Origin: Nitrospinota bacterium
GTDB lineage: Bacteria > JADFOP01 > DATKYB01
Length of the DNA: 23,748 nucleotides
Assembly: GCA_035528715.1 (NCBI GenBank)
Contig: DATKYB010000129.1
Span: 1 to 23,748, forward strand
Reading direction: 5' to 3'
The position numbers and the translations under genes are program-made. Under the pieces are notes generated by a model. It was not told where the DNA came from. It was given only the letters and a program-made list of their open reading frames with translations, and ran no database searches. The number at the start of each line of letters is the position of its first letter. Position 1 is the first letter of the stretch. This document shows, piece by piece, positions 1 to 7,628 of the stretch.

Positions 1-177
1 CATGCTGACCGAGAGGGACTACTTGCCTGGGCTTCTGTAATGAAAAAAAAACCCAAAAGAACCTTTATAGTGCATGGTGAAGAGGAATCGGCGACAGAAT
101 TAGCAGAGAGTCTCAGATCAAAAGTTGGTTTTGAACGTGTGGAGATTCCAGAAATGCATCAAGTATTTGAGGTGTAA
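1..177 (+). CDS. MBL-fold/beta-CASP RNA hydrolase, C-terminal fragment
   Basis: An open frame enters from the left edge in frame 1 and ends at the TAA at 175-177, leaving the last 58 residues. It begins with HADREGLLAW, which resembles the conserved histidine motif near the C-terminal end of the metallo-beta-lactamase/beta-CASP domain, followed by a short strand-rich tail (TFIVHGEEE, then a Leu/Ala-rich helix) typical of the RNA-specific Ysh1/CPSF-like hydrolases. These enzymes are zinc-dependent RNA endo/exonucleases acting in the cytoplasm. The catalytic HxHxDH region lies outside the window, so activity cannot be judged. The identification rests on a short motif and family memory. The next gene starts 70 bp downstream on the same strand. 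Confidence 0.72.
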   Translation, partial: HADREGLLAWASVMKKKPKRTFIVHGEEESATELAESLRSKVGFERVEIPEMHQVFEV

Positions 178-247
178 AAGAGGTAAGACCAGGGTTTCAT
201 AAAAAGTATGCTGAAAAAATTCCTTTATAGAAAAGACTTGGAATGAT

Positions 248-1360
248 ATGTTCAAAAAACGCTTGGCGCTTGTCGGCGGGGGACACGCCCACATCTACTC
301 ATTAAAAAATGCAGACCAATTGATTCAGGAGAATGCTGAGGTTATTCTCATAGGTCCGGATTGTTATCACTACTATTCAGGCATGGGGCCAGGCATGCTC
401 TCTCGAACTTACAAACCAGAGCAGATACGGTTTCATATTCAAGCCATGATGGAATCACGAGGAGGAAAATTTATAAAGGGAAAAGTAGCGTCAATTGATG
501 CAGAAAACCGCACCCTCATTCTCGAAGGGGGCGAAAAGATAGAATACGATTTAGCCTCTTTCAATACAGGAAGCTATGTGCCGAAAAATCTCATTCCTGG
601 CGCTGAAGGGGAAGCCTTTACAGTAAAGCCCATTGAGAGTTTGGAGAGATTTCGCGAAACGATTCTTGATAAGATGAAAAAGGGAGCCCCGAAGATTCTT
701 ATCATAGGAGGTGGTCCAGCCGGCGTTGAACTGGCAGGCAATATCTGGCGGCTTGTTCAGGATAATTATGGCAAGGCAGAAATTATCATAGCAAATTCTA
801 CTGATCGGCTCCTTCCCAATGTAGCTTCGAAGGCTGGCCGTTTGGCCGAGAAGTCCCTCTTTAAGCGTGGAATAAGAATCTTTTCCAGCTTTCTGGCTAC
901 ATCTATGAATCAAGGATTTGTTCGTTCACAGTCAGGAGATGAGATTGCTTTTGATATTGCTATATTGGCTATTGGTATTTTACCCTCAGACATCTTTCTG
1001 AAGTCAGGATTGGAAACCTCCAGAGAAGGAGCCCTCTTGGTGAATGATTATCTCCAGAGCATAAGATATCCAGAGATCTTTGGCGGGGGTGATTGTATCG
1101 CCATTCAAGGAAGGTCTCTTGAACGGGTAGGTGTGTATGCTGTTCGTGAGAGTCCGATTCTCTTCGATAATCTTTTAGCCAGCCTCAAAGGAGAACCTCT
1201 TAAGGTTTTTTCGCCTCAGAAAAGATACATGCTTATTTTTAACATGGGGGATGGTATGGGTATTTTTGTACGCGGCTCTTTTGTATGGAAGGGGAGGCTT
1301 GCCTTTACACTCAAGAACTATATCGATACGAGCTTCATGTCAAAATTCCAAGACTCCTAA
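248..1360 (+). CDS. FAD/NAD(P)-dependent pyridine nucleotide-disulfide oxidoreductase (SelD-associated type)
   Basis: The 370-residue protein has two dinucleotide-binding signatures: an N-terminal FAD motif (VGGGHAH, residues 9-15) and an internal NAD(P) motif (IIGGGPAGVELA, residues 152-163). A late GGGDCIAI segment matches the FAD-contacting 'GD' motif of this superfamily. The sequence YSGMGPGM (43-50) after the first strand-helix unit is characteristic of the NDH-2-like proteins that also occur fused to the N-terminus of selenophosphate synthetase (SelD). No redox-active CxxC disulfide is visible, so it resembles type II NADH dehydrogenases or sulfide:quinone reductases more than glutathione reductase. 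The likely role is flavin-dependent electron transfer from NAD(P)H to a quinone or unknown acceptor; the substrate is not determinable. selD is not in view. The start ATG has only a weak upstream purine stretch. wrbA follows after about 160 bp. Confidence 0.8.
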   Translation: MFKKRLALVGGGHAHIYSLKNADQLIQENAEVILIGPDCYHYYSGMGPGMLSRTYKPEQIRFHIQAMMESRGGKFIKGKVASIDAENRTLILEGGEKIEYDLASFNTGSYVPKNLIPGAEGEAFTVKPIESLERFRETILDKMKKGAPKILIIGGGPAGVELAGNIWRLVQDNYGKAEIIIANSTDRLLPNVASKAGRLAEKSLFKRGIRIFSSFLATSMNQGFVRSQSGDEIAFDIAILAIGILPSDIFLKSGLETSREGALLVNDYLQSIRYPEIFGGGDCIAIQGRSLERVGVYAVRESPILFDNLLASLKGEPLKVFSPQKRYMLIFNMGDGMGIFVRGSFVWKGRLAFTLKNYIDTSFMSKFQDS

Positions 1361-1518
1361 GAAATCTTTCCTCGTTGCCTTTTCTTACTGTACAATAAAG
1401 AAAAATTGAAAAAACTATTTGACATTGCCTATTTTAGGTTGAAAATTTATTATAAATATCTAACGGCAGATACACATATGGTTAATCGAAATTGAACTTA
1501 GAGAAAAGAGAGGGTGTT

Positions 1519-2130
1519 ATGAAAGTCTTGATTGTTTATTACAGCACCTATGGTAATGTTTACAAGATGGCGAAACTTGTGGCAGAGGGAGTGAAGGAGG
1601 TTCCAGGCGCAGAGCCAATCATCCGAACCGTTCCTGAACTCATTCCTGAATCGGTTATTGAGTCGCGTGAAGACATGAAAGCGGGAAAAGAGATACAGAA
1701 AGACGTGCCTCTGGTTATACCAGATGACTTCAAAGAAGCCGGGGCTATCGCTTTTGGCACACCGACAAGGTTTGGGAATGTGTCGGCCCAGATGAAAAAC
1801 CAGATTGACCAGCTGACAAATTTGTGGCTGGGAGGTGAACTGGAGGGCAAGCCAGCCGGGGTTTTTGTCTCGACAGGAAGCCTTCACGGAGGCCAGGAGA
1901 CAACGATCCTTACCCTTATGGCTCCTTTGCTGCACCTCGGGATGGTTCTTGTAGGCGTGCCATACTCTGTTCAGGAGCTTTTCACAACTAAAGGCGGGGG
2001 TTCGCCATACGGACCGGGTCATGTTGCAGGCACGGACAGTAAACGAGAAATTGACGGGGAAGAAGCTTCGATTTGCCGCGCTTTGGGTTGTCGCTTGGCT
2101 CAGGTTGGGCTGAAACTACAGGGGAAGTGA
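1519..2130 (+). CDS. wrbA: WrbA-type NAD(P)H:quinone oxidoreductase (flavodoxin-like)
   Basis: The protein is 203 residues from the ATG at 1519, the usual WrbA length. The N-terminus MKVLIVYYSTYGNVYKMAK is the flavodoxin phosphate-binding loop that grips FMN. The middle segment AIAFGTPTRFGNVSAQMKNQID and the later STGSLHGGQETT are hallmark WrbA segments around the isoalloxazine and the tetramer interface. WrbA enzymes reduce quinones by two electrons with NAD(P)H and limit semiquinone and oxidative stress in the cytoplasm. I chose the ATG at 1519 over an in-frame TTG at 1492 because GAGAGGG at 1508-1514 lies at good Shine-Dalgarno distance from it and because the family begins with this strand. 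A TTGACA at 1419-1424 upstream has no convincing -10 partner. It sits between a flavin oxidoreductase and a nickel superoxide dismutase, suggesting a redox-stress neighbourhood. Confidence 0.93.
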   Translation: MKVLIVYYSTYGNVYKMAKLVAEGVKEVPGAEPIIRTVPELIPESVIESREDMKAGKEIQKDVPLVIPDDFKEAGAIAFGTPTRFGNVSAQMKNQIDQLTNLWLGGELEGKPAGVFVSTGSLHGGQETTILTLMAPLLHLGMVLVGVPYSVQELFTTKGGGSPYGPGHVAGTDSKREIDGEEASICRALGCRLAQVGLKLQGK

Positions 2131-2213
2131 TGATAGAGGAATAGGTTTCATGCTCATTAAATAAGTCCGCAAAGGACGAAATATTCGAAAATATTATAGG
2201 GAGGGGGTTCAAG

Positions 2214-2699
2214 ATGAAAAAGGTTCTCTTAAGTTTAGTTGTTCTATCAATTTCTCTTCTATTATTTACTCAACCAGTATTTTCCCACTGTGAAGTACCC
2301 TGCGGTATATATGGCGACGAAATGCGATTCGATATGATTTCTGAACATATAAAAACCATAGAAAAATCCATGAAGATGATTAAAAAGCTGTCAGAGGAAA
2401 AGAATATCAACTATAATCAGTTAGTGCGCTGGGTTAACAACAAAGAAAAGCACTCTCAGGAGATTCAATCTATCGTATATCAGTATTTCATGACCCAGAG
2501 GATAAGACCTGTTTATGAAAAGAATAAAGAGAAGCACAAAAGATATATAAGACAATTGACTTTGCTTCATGAAATGCTCGTATATGCAATGAAATCAAAA
2601 CAAACAACCGACATTAAAAATGTTGAGAAGCTAAAATTTCTCTTATCTGATTTCAGAAACGTCTATTTTGGTCCTGAAAGCGAAAGGTATATCCACTGA
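2214..2699 (+). CDS. sodN: Nickel superoxide dismutase, exported by a Sec signal peptide
   Basis: The 161-residue precursor begins with a short basic end and a hydrophobic core (residues 2-20) typical of a Sec signal peptide. It continues PVFS then H25-C26-E-V-P-C30-G-I-Y. The HCxxPCGxY string is the nickel hook of Ni-SOD: His1 (amine and imidazole), Cys2 and Cys6 ligate Ni, and the hook exists only when His is the first residue of the mature protein. Predicted signal peptidase cleavage after S24 produces exactly that. The rest (about 137 mature residues) is helical and ends in KQTTD-type family sequence, consistent with the four-helix Ni-SOD subunit. It would dismutate superoxide outside the cytoplasm. 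A strong ribosome binding site (GGGAGGGGG) precedes the ATG. No dedicated SodX-like maturation protease is seen nearby. Position 10 of the mature hook is Gly rather than the Asp of Streptomyces. Confidence 0.88.
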   Translation: MKKVLLSLVVLSISLLLFTQPVFSHCEVPCGIYGDEMRFDMISEHIKTIEKSMKMIKKLSEEKNINYNQLVRWVNNKEKHSQEIQSIVYQYFMTQRIRPVYEKNKEKHKRYIRQLTLLHEMLVYAMKSKQTTDIKNVEKLKFLLSDFRNVYFGPESERYIH

Positions 2700-2851
2700 T
2701 TGATGATAAAATTTTGATACTTACTTCTTGAAAACTATTGGATGCTCATATAATATTTAAAAAAATATTTTTGCAGAGGTTAGGTTTAAACCCGTTTTTT
2801 TATCATCAACTTTGACTCAAACAGAGAAGAGAAGAGGGGTCATTTTAAAAA

Positions 2852-3904
2852 ATGGATAACTATCAGAAAGTATTAAAATATCTAACAAAGGAAACAAAAG
2901 ACCTTTTAAATTTCATATTTGATGGTGTTTATGTCGTTGATACAGATAGAAAGATAGCCTTCTGGAATAAAGGTGCAGAGGCCATTACTGATTATAAGGC
3001 AGAAGAGGTTATCGGGAAATCCTGTAGGGATGATATTCTCAATCATATTGATAAGGATGGAGTCCTTCTGTGCAGGGGAGATTGTCCCCTTGTTAAGGCC
3101 ATTCAGTCAGATACGCATGTAGAAGAAAAGGTATTCCCTCTTCGCAAGGATAAGCACAGGTTTCCTGTTTCCACCCATGTTGCACCGATTAAAGATGAAA
3201 AAGGCCAAATTATTGGAGCTATAGAAGTATTCAGAGATATTTCTTCTGAAGAGAGACTCCGTATTTTGCAGAAGAAATTTCAAAAGCTTATCAAGCAGTA
3301 TGTCTCCAAAACGACTTATGAAACGATTAAAAAATCTGTTTCAAAAGAAATTCCCATAGTGGCATCATCTAAAGAATTGAGTATATTCTTTATGGATATT
3401 GTTGGCTTTACAAGCATCTCAGAAAAACATTCAGAAGAGGTGATCGTCACAATCCTCAATTCATATTTCACTTTGGCATCTCAGGTTATCAGACAGAACA
3501 CCGGTGATATAGATAAATTCATGGGTGATGCTGTTATGGCAATATTTATCGATGCTCAAGATGCCGTTAATGCTGCAAAAGGTATTCTTTTTAAAGGACT
3601 GCCGAGTTTAAACAAGGCTCTAGAGTCCAAGGAATTACCACAAATAAATGTCAGGATTGGTATTAACAGTGGAAGGCTCATACAGGGTGATATAGGCTCA
3701 GAAGACAGGAAAGATATGACAGTTATCGGTGACGCTGTCAACATCGCTTCTAGGATAGAATCAGAAGCAGAACCGGGAAATTTTATGATTTCAGAAGGGA
3801 CATTGGCTCGGATCGAAAATCAAGAAGAATTCGAATTTACAGAGGAGATGCTCTTGAAAGGAAAGACCCAGCCGATTAAGCTATACAGATATAAAAAATC
3901 CTAA
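2852..3904 (+). CDS. PAS domain-class III adenylate cyclase
   Basis: The 350-residue protein has an N-terminal PAS sensor (about residues 17-130), a short coiled linker, and a C-terminal class III nucleotide cyclase domain (about 175-347). Metal-binding aspartates are present in FFMDIVGFTS (D182) and DKFMGDAVMAIF (D226). K222 and T290 occupy the purine-specifying positions; the Lys/Thr pair is seen in bacterial adenylate cyclases and favours ATP over GTP. N297 and R301 in VNIASRIES complete the active site, so the enzyme looks intact and would make cAMP as a homodimer. There is no transmembrane segment, so it is cytoplasmic. The PAS core carries C58, H65, C74 and C78 around a CRGDCPL segment, which may bind a metal or report redox state. 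The start is supported by an upstream GAGGGG, somewhat distant. The DUF5661-like gene follows after 27 bp. Confidence 0.9.
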   Translation: MDNYQKVLKYLTKETKDLLNFIFDGVYVVDTDRKIAFWNKGAEAITDYKAEEVIGKSCRDDILNHIDKDGVLLCRGDCPLVKAIQSDTHVEEKVFPLRKDKHRFPVSTHVAPIKDEKGQIIGAIEVFRDISSEERLRILQKKFQKLIKQYVSKTTYETIKKSVSKEIPIVASSKELSIFFMDIVGFTSISEKHSEEVIVTILNSYFTLASQVIRQNTGDIDKFMGDAVMAIFIDAQDAVNAAKGILFKGLPSLNKALESKELPQINVRIGINSGRLIQGDIGSEDRKDMTVIGDAVNIASRIESEAEPGNFMISEGTLARIENQEEFEFTEEMLLKGKTQPIKLYRYKKS

Positions 3905-3931
3905 AGATTTTTATAAAGAAAGGAGGAGGTT

Positions 3932-4369
3932 ATGGAGCTTCAAGAATATATCACTGTTGATGAGGTGAAGAGGGTTTGTAAAGAACTTGGCATAAGAGAC
4001 TGGACTGAACTGACCGAGACTAAGGTATTGCCAGAAGAGGCGGAAGTGATTCTCAATGAGGTCAATGTTGAAGGAATGGATATTGACCTTGAGGACTTTC
4101 GAAAGGGCTTGGAAGTTGAACTCGAACACGGCACAGGATTTAAGGACGCGAACGTGACAAACAACCATCCTGTAATCACAGGAAAGATCGTGCTGGCTCA
4201 CATGAAAGAATTCCTCGATTACTACAAGCGCCTTGAAGTTGCCGAGTTAGAGGGGGATGTGCACAAAGCAGCCGTTGCAAAGGATTCAGCGAAAATCGCA
4301 TCTTACTATAAAAGGCTCGCCGAGGCGAAACGCATCTTAAGTCAAAAAGAATCAGAGGAGCTGAAGTAG
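3932..4369 (+). CDS. DUF5661-like small protein
   Basis: This 145-residue acidic, mostly helical protein has no signal peptide or membrane segment. Its central segment (HGTGFKDANVTNNHPVITG, residues 64-82) followed by KIVLAHMKEF and DYYKRLEVAE is the pattern I associate with the DUF5661 family of uncharacterised bacterial proteins; that assignment is from memory of the family. The first 30 residues (VDEVKRVCKELGIRDWTEL) look like a separate small helical motif. An excellent Shine-Dalgarno, AAAGGAGGAGG, lies just before the ATG. It begins 27 bp after the adenylate cyclase and is probably co-transcribed with it. No function is known; a link to cAMP is only suggested by position. It ends about 70 bp from the convergent mazG, and no strong terminator is seen in that gap. 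Confidence 0.72.
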   Translation: MELQEYITVDEVKRVCKELGIRDWTELTETKVLPEEAEVILNEVNVEGMDIDLEDFRKGLEVELEHGTGFKDANVTNNHPVITGKIVLAHMKEFLDYYKRLEVAELEGDVHKAAVAKDSAKIASYYKRLAEAKRILSQKESEELK

Positions 4370-4439
4370 TTAAGTAAAGAGCGATAATTCAGTTTTTTTC
4401 GGATTGGCTAACTAAAAGAGATTGATAAAGAAGGAAAAA

Positions 4440-5273
4440 TTAGGGGATTTTCTTTTTCTTCGCCCTGTTCCATATGATATCCATTTCCTCAAGGGATGAA
4501 TCTTTTAAATCTTTACCCTTTTTGGTCAATTCCTTCTCTATATATTCAAATCTTTTTTTGAATTTATAGATGCATTTTTTAAGGGCCTCTTCTGGGTTTA
4601 TCTTGACAAACCTCGAGAGGTTCACAATGGCAAACAAGAGGTCTCCGATTTCTTCCTCTATGAACTTCCTGTCCTCAATTTTTATGGCTTTTTTAAGCTC
4701 ACCTGTCTCCTCATCAACCTTTTTGATGACATCTTTGGCAGATTCCCAATCAAACCCAACCCTGGCTGCCCTGTCCTGATAGCGATGAGCCCTTAGGAGG
4801 GCTGGTAATTTGTAGGGAATGCCGTCCATGATAGACTTTCTCTTGTTATTTTTTGTTTCACTCTTCTTTATCTCTTCCCAGTGAATGAGGACCTGTTTGG
4901 ATGTGGAGATATCTTTACCTGCAAAGACATGGGGATGCCTGGTAATCATCTTTTCAACATTTGTTCTCAGAACATCATAGATGTCGAACTCCCCCTTTTC
5001 CTTGGCGATTTGGGCATGAAAGAGGATCTGAAAGAGGAGGTCTCCCAGCTCTTCCTTGATTTCCTCCGGGTCTTTCCTGTCAAGAGCCTCTAAGACCTCG
5101 TATGTCTCTTCCAGTAAGAAGGGTTTTATGGATTCCCTTGTCTGCTCTTTGTCCCAGGGGCATCCGCTTTTTCCTCTGAGGCAATCCATTATCTCGACAA
5201 GGGACTTAAAGAGGTCGTCCTTTTTTTTATAGGATTTTTTTATTTGATTTTTTTTGCCTGTTTTTTTTCTCAT
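4440..5273 (-). CDS. mazG: Nucleoside triphosphate pyrophosphohydrolase MazG
   Basis: MazG hydrolyses NTPs to NMP and pyrophosphate, cleaning nucleotide pools and limiting (p)ppGpp-linked stress. The sequence has the family start VEIMDCLRGKSGCPWDKEQT and the first metal-binding block LLEETYEVLEALD with EELGDLLFQILFHA. A middle HPHVFAG and HWEEIKK follow, then the second MazG block DEETGELKKAI and EEIGDLLFAIVNLSR, so both tandem domains of the long form are present. From the ATG at 5273 the protein is 277 residues, slightly longer than E. coli MazG because of a Lys-rich leader. The same frame extends to ATG 5303 and GTG 5306; no start has a good Shine-Dalgarno, so the N-terminus is uncertain. 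Poly-A/T runs make this region prone to sequencing error. It converges on the DUF5661-like gene. Confidence 0.92.
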   Translation of the reverse strand: MRKKTGKKNQIKKSYKKKDDLFKSLVEIMDCLRGKSGCPWDKEQTRESIKPFLLEETYEVLEALDRKDPEEIKEELGDLLFQILFHAQIAKEKGEFDIYDVLRTNVEKMITRHPHVFAGKDISTSKQVLIHWEEIKKSETKNNKRKSIMDGIPYKLPALLRAHRYQDRAARVGFDWESAKDVIKKVDEETGELKKAIKIEDRKFIEEEIGDLLFAIVNLSRFVKINPEEALKKCIYKFKKRFEYIEKELTKKGKDLKDSSLEEMDIIWNRAKKKKIP

Positions 5274-5485
5274 AATTAAAAAAATCGCTGGGCCCTGTCG
5301 CATCACAGCAAGAATATCATTCTTGGTCCAAGACGAATATGGAGAATTCTTTTAAGTAATTTCAGAGGATTAATAGTATGGTTTTTGTCTTGAGCGTCCT
5401 TAGATATTCATGAGACAGATAGAGCCCAGCAGTTTTTTATGATTATATTCAGGGATGGAAATATTGCAAGCTTTATTTTCGTTTT

Positions 5486-5860
5486 TTATCCCATTTTTCT
5501 CATCTTCATTATCTTGATGTAATCTTCGATTGAGGATTGCTGTTTGGGATCTACTTTAAATTCGAGGGCAATGTGGTACTCATGAGTACTTCTGCTTTCT
5601 GAACGGACCACTCTTCCTGTAACACCCATCACAATGCTATTCGTTGGCGACAAGAGAGCGATATTGAGTTTTGAGTCCAGGATGTAGGGCTTGTGAGAAA
5701 CAAATCTGATACCAAGTGAAGAAATATCACAAACTTTCGCTTTAAAATCTATGTTATCCTCTATCTTTTGGGAATATACGTTGATGAAGGCGTTATCCAG
5801 GTATGTTCTCGGTGCTCGACGCCTCTCTTTTAGGACTAATTCTTTTGCTAAATCTCCCAT
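5486..5860 (-). CDS. PilZ-domain protein (predicted c-di-GMP receptor)
   Basis: A single-domain, 124-residue cytoplasmic protein. The N-terminal ERRRAPR supplies the RxxxR c-di-GMP-binding arginines, and DISSLGIRF (about residues 44-52) is the second PilZ signature (D/N-x-S-x-x-G) on the beta-barrel. The remaining strands, ending HIALEFKVD, fit the roughly 100-residue PilZ fold. Proteins of this kind change conformation on binding c-di-GMP and control motility, polysaccharide export or transcription through partners. No output domain is fused. A GAGGGG lies upstream of the ATG on the minus strand at somewhat long spacing. It is transcribed away from the outer-membrane cluster that begins about 600 bp to its right. 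A regulatory link to those surface proteins is possible but not shown. Confidence 0.87.
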   Translation of the reverse strand: MGDLAKELVLKERRRAPRTYLDNAFINVYSQKIEDNIDFKAKVCDISSLGIRFVSHKPYILDSKLNIALLSPTNSIVMGVTGRVVRSESRSTHEYHIALEFKVDPKQQSSIEDYIKIMKMRKMG

Positions 5861-6084
5861 TTTTAAGATAACCCCTCATTTAGACAAACTACGCTTTTTA
5901 TCATATTATTTTATCGGCAATCTCCCATAAGACTTTAATATAATTTCAGAAACAAAATAAAGGCAAAATCATTTATTTACCTCTATCCTTTAAAATGGAA
6001 CAATTATTGCCTATTGTAAAGCTGGATTACTCTACCTTTATGAAATTTAAGGAGAAAATTAAGTCTCAAAAACGCAGAATCTTA
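5861..6084. other. Intergenic region upstream of the outer-membrane cluster
   Basis: This AT-rich stretch lies between the divergent PilZ gene and the first copy of the repeated promoter-leader module. It should contain the PilZ promoter on the minus strand, but I could not find a well-spaced -35/-10 pair. No convincing gene is seen; a 39-codon ORF from ATG 5994 lacks a ribosome binding site and runs into the module. The ATCCCC/GGGGAT hairpin that precedes modules 2 and 3 is absent here. Confidence 0.5.
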
Positions 6085-6292
6085 TTGACTAAATTATATC
6101 TTTTTGATAGATAAGAGTCTAATTGGGAAGGAGGGTTTTTAAGCTTTTTATCAGATGTAACACCATAACTTTGATTTTCCCACTTTGATTTTACTTCCAG
6201 TTTATCATCTTATTAAACTCTCTTCCTGTTCCATTAATCATCGTTTGCATCTTTGATTTATTATTACCCTTTGGGAGGTGGGGGTATAGATG
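6085..6292 (+). promoter_or_regulatory. Repeated promoter-leader module, copy 1
   Basis: A sigma70-like promoter, TTGACT (6085-6090), N17, TAGATA (6108-6113), is followed by a leader of about 175 nt. The leader holds a purine block (GGGAAGGAGGG), AAGCTTTTTATCAGATG, two CTTCC tracts, the segment GTTTGCATCTTTGATT, and finally TTTGGGAGG just before an ATG at 6290. The same elements recur in the same order before the next three outer-membrane genes. Here the ATG opens only a 26-codon ORF, and the true coding sequence starts at 6458. Confidence 0.8.
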
Positions 6293-6370
6293 CCAGGCCA
6301 CTCTATTCTTGCCAGATTATTTTCTCAAGTAATCTTTGTTTGTCTCTATTTTCTTAATCCAATTAAATAA
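6290..6370 (+). CDS. Short leader ORF, possible remnant of an inverse autotransporter start
   Basis: The ATG at the end of module copy 1, at the place where copies 2 and 4 start an autotransporter, encodes 26 residues beginning MPGHSILARLFSQ, rich in hydrophobic residues, then TAA at 6368-6370. The stretch TTATTTTCTCAAG is shared with the signal-peptide region of the autotransporter at 7822, so it may be a decayed 5' end of such a gene. It has a strong ribosome binding site (GGGAGG). Whether it is translated, or regulates the barrel gene 87 bp downstream, is unknown. Confidence 0.35.
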   Translation: MPGHSILARLFSQVIFVCLYFLNPIK

Positions 6371-6457
6371 AAAAGGGGGTGAACAGGAGAGTTTATCTAA
6401 GTAAAAAAATCTATATTTCTTGTTTTTTCAGTTAACCAATAAAAAAGGAGGGCATCT

Positions 6458-7564
6458 ATGAAAAAGGTAACAGTTCTTGTATTATCTCTTTTTATGATTT
6501 TCCTAATTTTAGGATTTACCGGGTCTTTTGCTCAGGCTGAGGAAGAGGATTTAAGAAAGGTAATCGAAAGGTTAGAAACCCAGATCAAAGAGAATCAGCA
6601 GAAACTGGAAGATTTGAAGAGAAGAATGTCAGAGCAGGAGAAGGTAAAGGAGGAAGTGAAGGCCGTAGTAGAGGTGCCGAAAAAAGCGGATGATACGGGT
6701 TTATTTTTTGATGCAAAAGTTTTACTTCTGACTCCAAGGGGAAATGACATTGATGTAGCAATATCTGATAGTAATACTAACAATTGGCCTGAAGGGTCTG
6801 CAAGAGGCATAGAGTTCGATACATTTTCAACTGTTTCAGGAAAATATACACTGGGATATCAATTTGAGAATAATAGCCGGTTGTCTTCATCTTATTGGCG
6901 TTTTGATGCTGATGAAGATTTCAGCATCACCAAACCATCAGGAGGAACCCTGTGGGCTCTTTTAAATAGTCCAGATGCTGGTTTTGAAAAGGCTGATTCA
7001 GCATCTGCTCATTTGGATTATGAGCTGGATGTAATCGACCTGGAATATACGAGGCCTTTGTTTCAGAGCGGGAAACTTACCACAAGCGGGTTAATCGGAT
7101 TGAGATATGCAAGGATTGACCAGGATTTATCTGCTACTTACAAAGAAGGTCCAAACACGGATAGAGTAACAAGCGATATAGAAACGAATATGTTCGGTCC
7201 AAAAGTTGGGGTAATGGGAAAACGCAGTTTTTTTAATGACAAATTTTATTTTCAGGTGGATGGAGCAATCTCATTATTAGTCGGTCATACGGATGCTAAA
7301 TATAAAGACATCTACAATATCATAACCTTGAAAGATACCTCAAGTGAGTATGAGAGTGTCTTCCCTGTCTATGAATTGGACATAGGTCTGGGTTGGACTC
7401 CCATACCTGATTTAGAATTCAGGCTTGGTTATCTTATCTCCTACTGGACAGATGTATTAACCCAAAAGAATTTTGTAGATGATGTCCACGATGCTAAGGC
7501 AGTGGATGAAGGAGACAGTGTAACCTTTGATGGAATAGTCTTCTCGGTTAAATATGTTTTCTGA
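6458..7564 (+). CDS. Outer-membrane beta-barrel protein with N-terminal coiled coil
   Basis: The 368-residue precursor has a clear signal peptide (residues 1-27, cleavage after FAQA), a charged heptad-rich helix (about 29-70, predicted coiled coil), and then alternating amphipathic strands to a C-terminal Phe (SVKYVF), the usual signal for BAM-mediated insertion. The strand pattern, starting LFFDAKVLLLTPRG and continuing GYQFENNSRLSSSYWRFD, resembles the Lpg1974/Legionella major outer-membrane protein family; that assignment is tentative. The coiled coil could trimerise or reach the peptidoglycan. An AAAAAAGGAGGG Shine-Dalgarno supports the start. It is the first gene of a four-gene surface cluster in which every unit carries the same promoter-leader module. 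It may be a porin or adhesin; substrate unknown. Confidence 0.75.
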   Translation: MKKVTVLVLSLFMIFLILGFTGSFAQAEEEDLRKVIERLETQIKENQQKLEDLKRRMSEQEKVKEEVKAVVEVPKKADDTGLFFDAKVLLLTPRGNDIDVAISDSNTNNWPEGSARGIEFDTFSTVSGKYTLGYQFENNSRLSSSYWRFDADEDFSITKPSGGTLWALLNSPDAGFEKADSASAHLDYELDVIDLEYTRPLFQSGKLTTSGLIGLRYARIDQDLSATYKEGPNTDRVTSDIETNMFGPKVGVMGKRSFFNDKFYFQVDGAISLLVGHTDAKYKDIYNIITLKDTSSEYESVFPVYELDIGLGWTPIPDLEFRLGYLISYWTDVLTQKNFVDDVHDAKAVDEGDSVTFDGIVFSVKYVF

Positions 7565-7583
7565 TTATTATCTTGCTTGCCGC

Positions 7584-7612
7584 ATCCCCAAAAAATCGAA
7601 AGGGGGATTTTA
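7584..7612 (+). terminator. ATCCCC/GGGGAT hairpin followed by T-run, copy 1
   Basis: ATCCCC (7584-7589) pairs with GGGGAT (7603-7608) across an A-rich loop containing AAAAATCGAAA, followed by TTTT. It lies about 20 bp after the barrel gene and 20 bp before the next module's promoter, as expected for a weak intrinsic terminator. The same hairpin recurs at 9850 and 13613 and in degenerate form at 11243. Confidence 0.5.
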
Positions 7613-7628
7613 AGACCGCAGAATTTTA

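Noticed and set aside
1492-1518. TTG start giving WrbA nine extra residues
   Set aside because: The ATG at 1519 has a well-placed GAGAGGG and matches the usual family N-terminus; the extension reads through that site.
1498-2022. Long antisense ORF opposite wrbA
   Set aside because: Its length follows from codon bias of the real gene; the product has no recognisable domain and no ribosome binding site. The same applies to the other antisense frames across bioB-bioD, mutL, guaB and the autotransporters.
2776-2801. GGTTTAAACC palindrome and T-run as a terminator of the Ni-SOD gene
   Set aside because: The stem that can actually form is only about 4 bp, too weak to call.
5994-6113. 39-codon ORF before the outer-membrane cluster
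   Set aside because: No ribosome binding site, and it runs through the conserved promoter of module copy 1, whose sequence is explained by that role.
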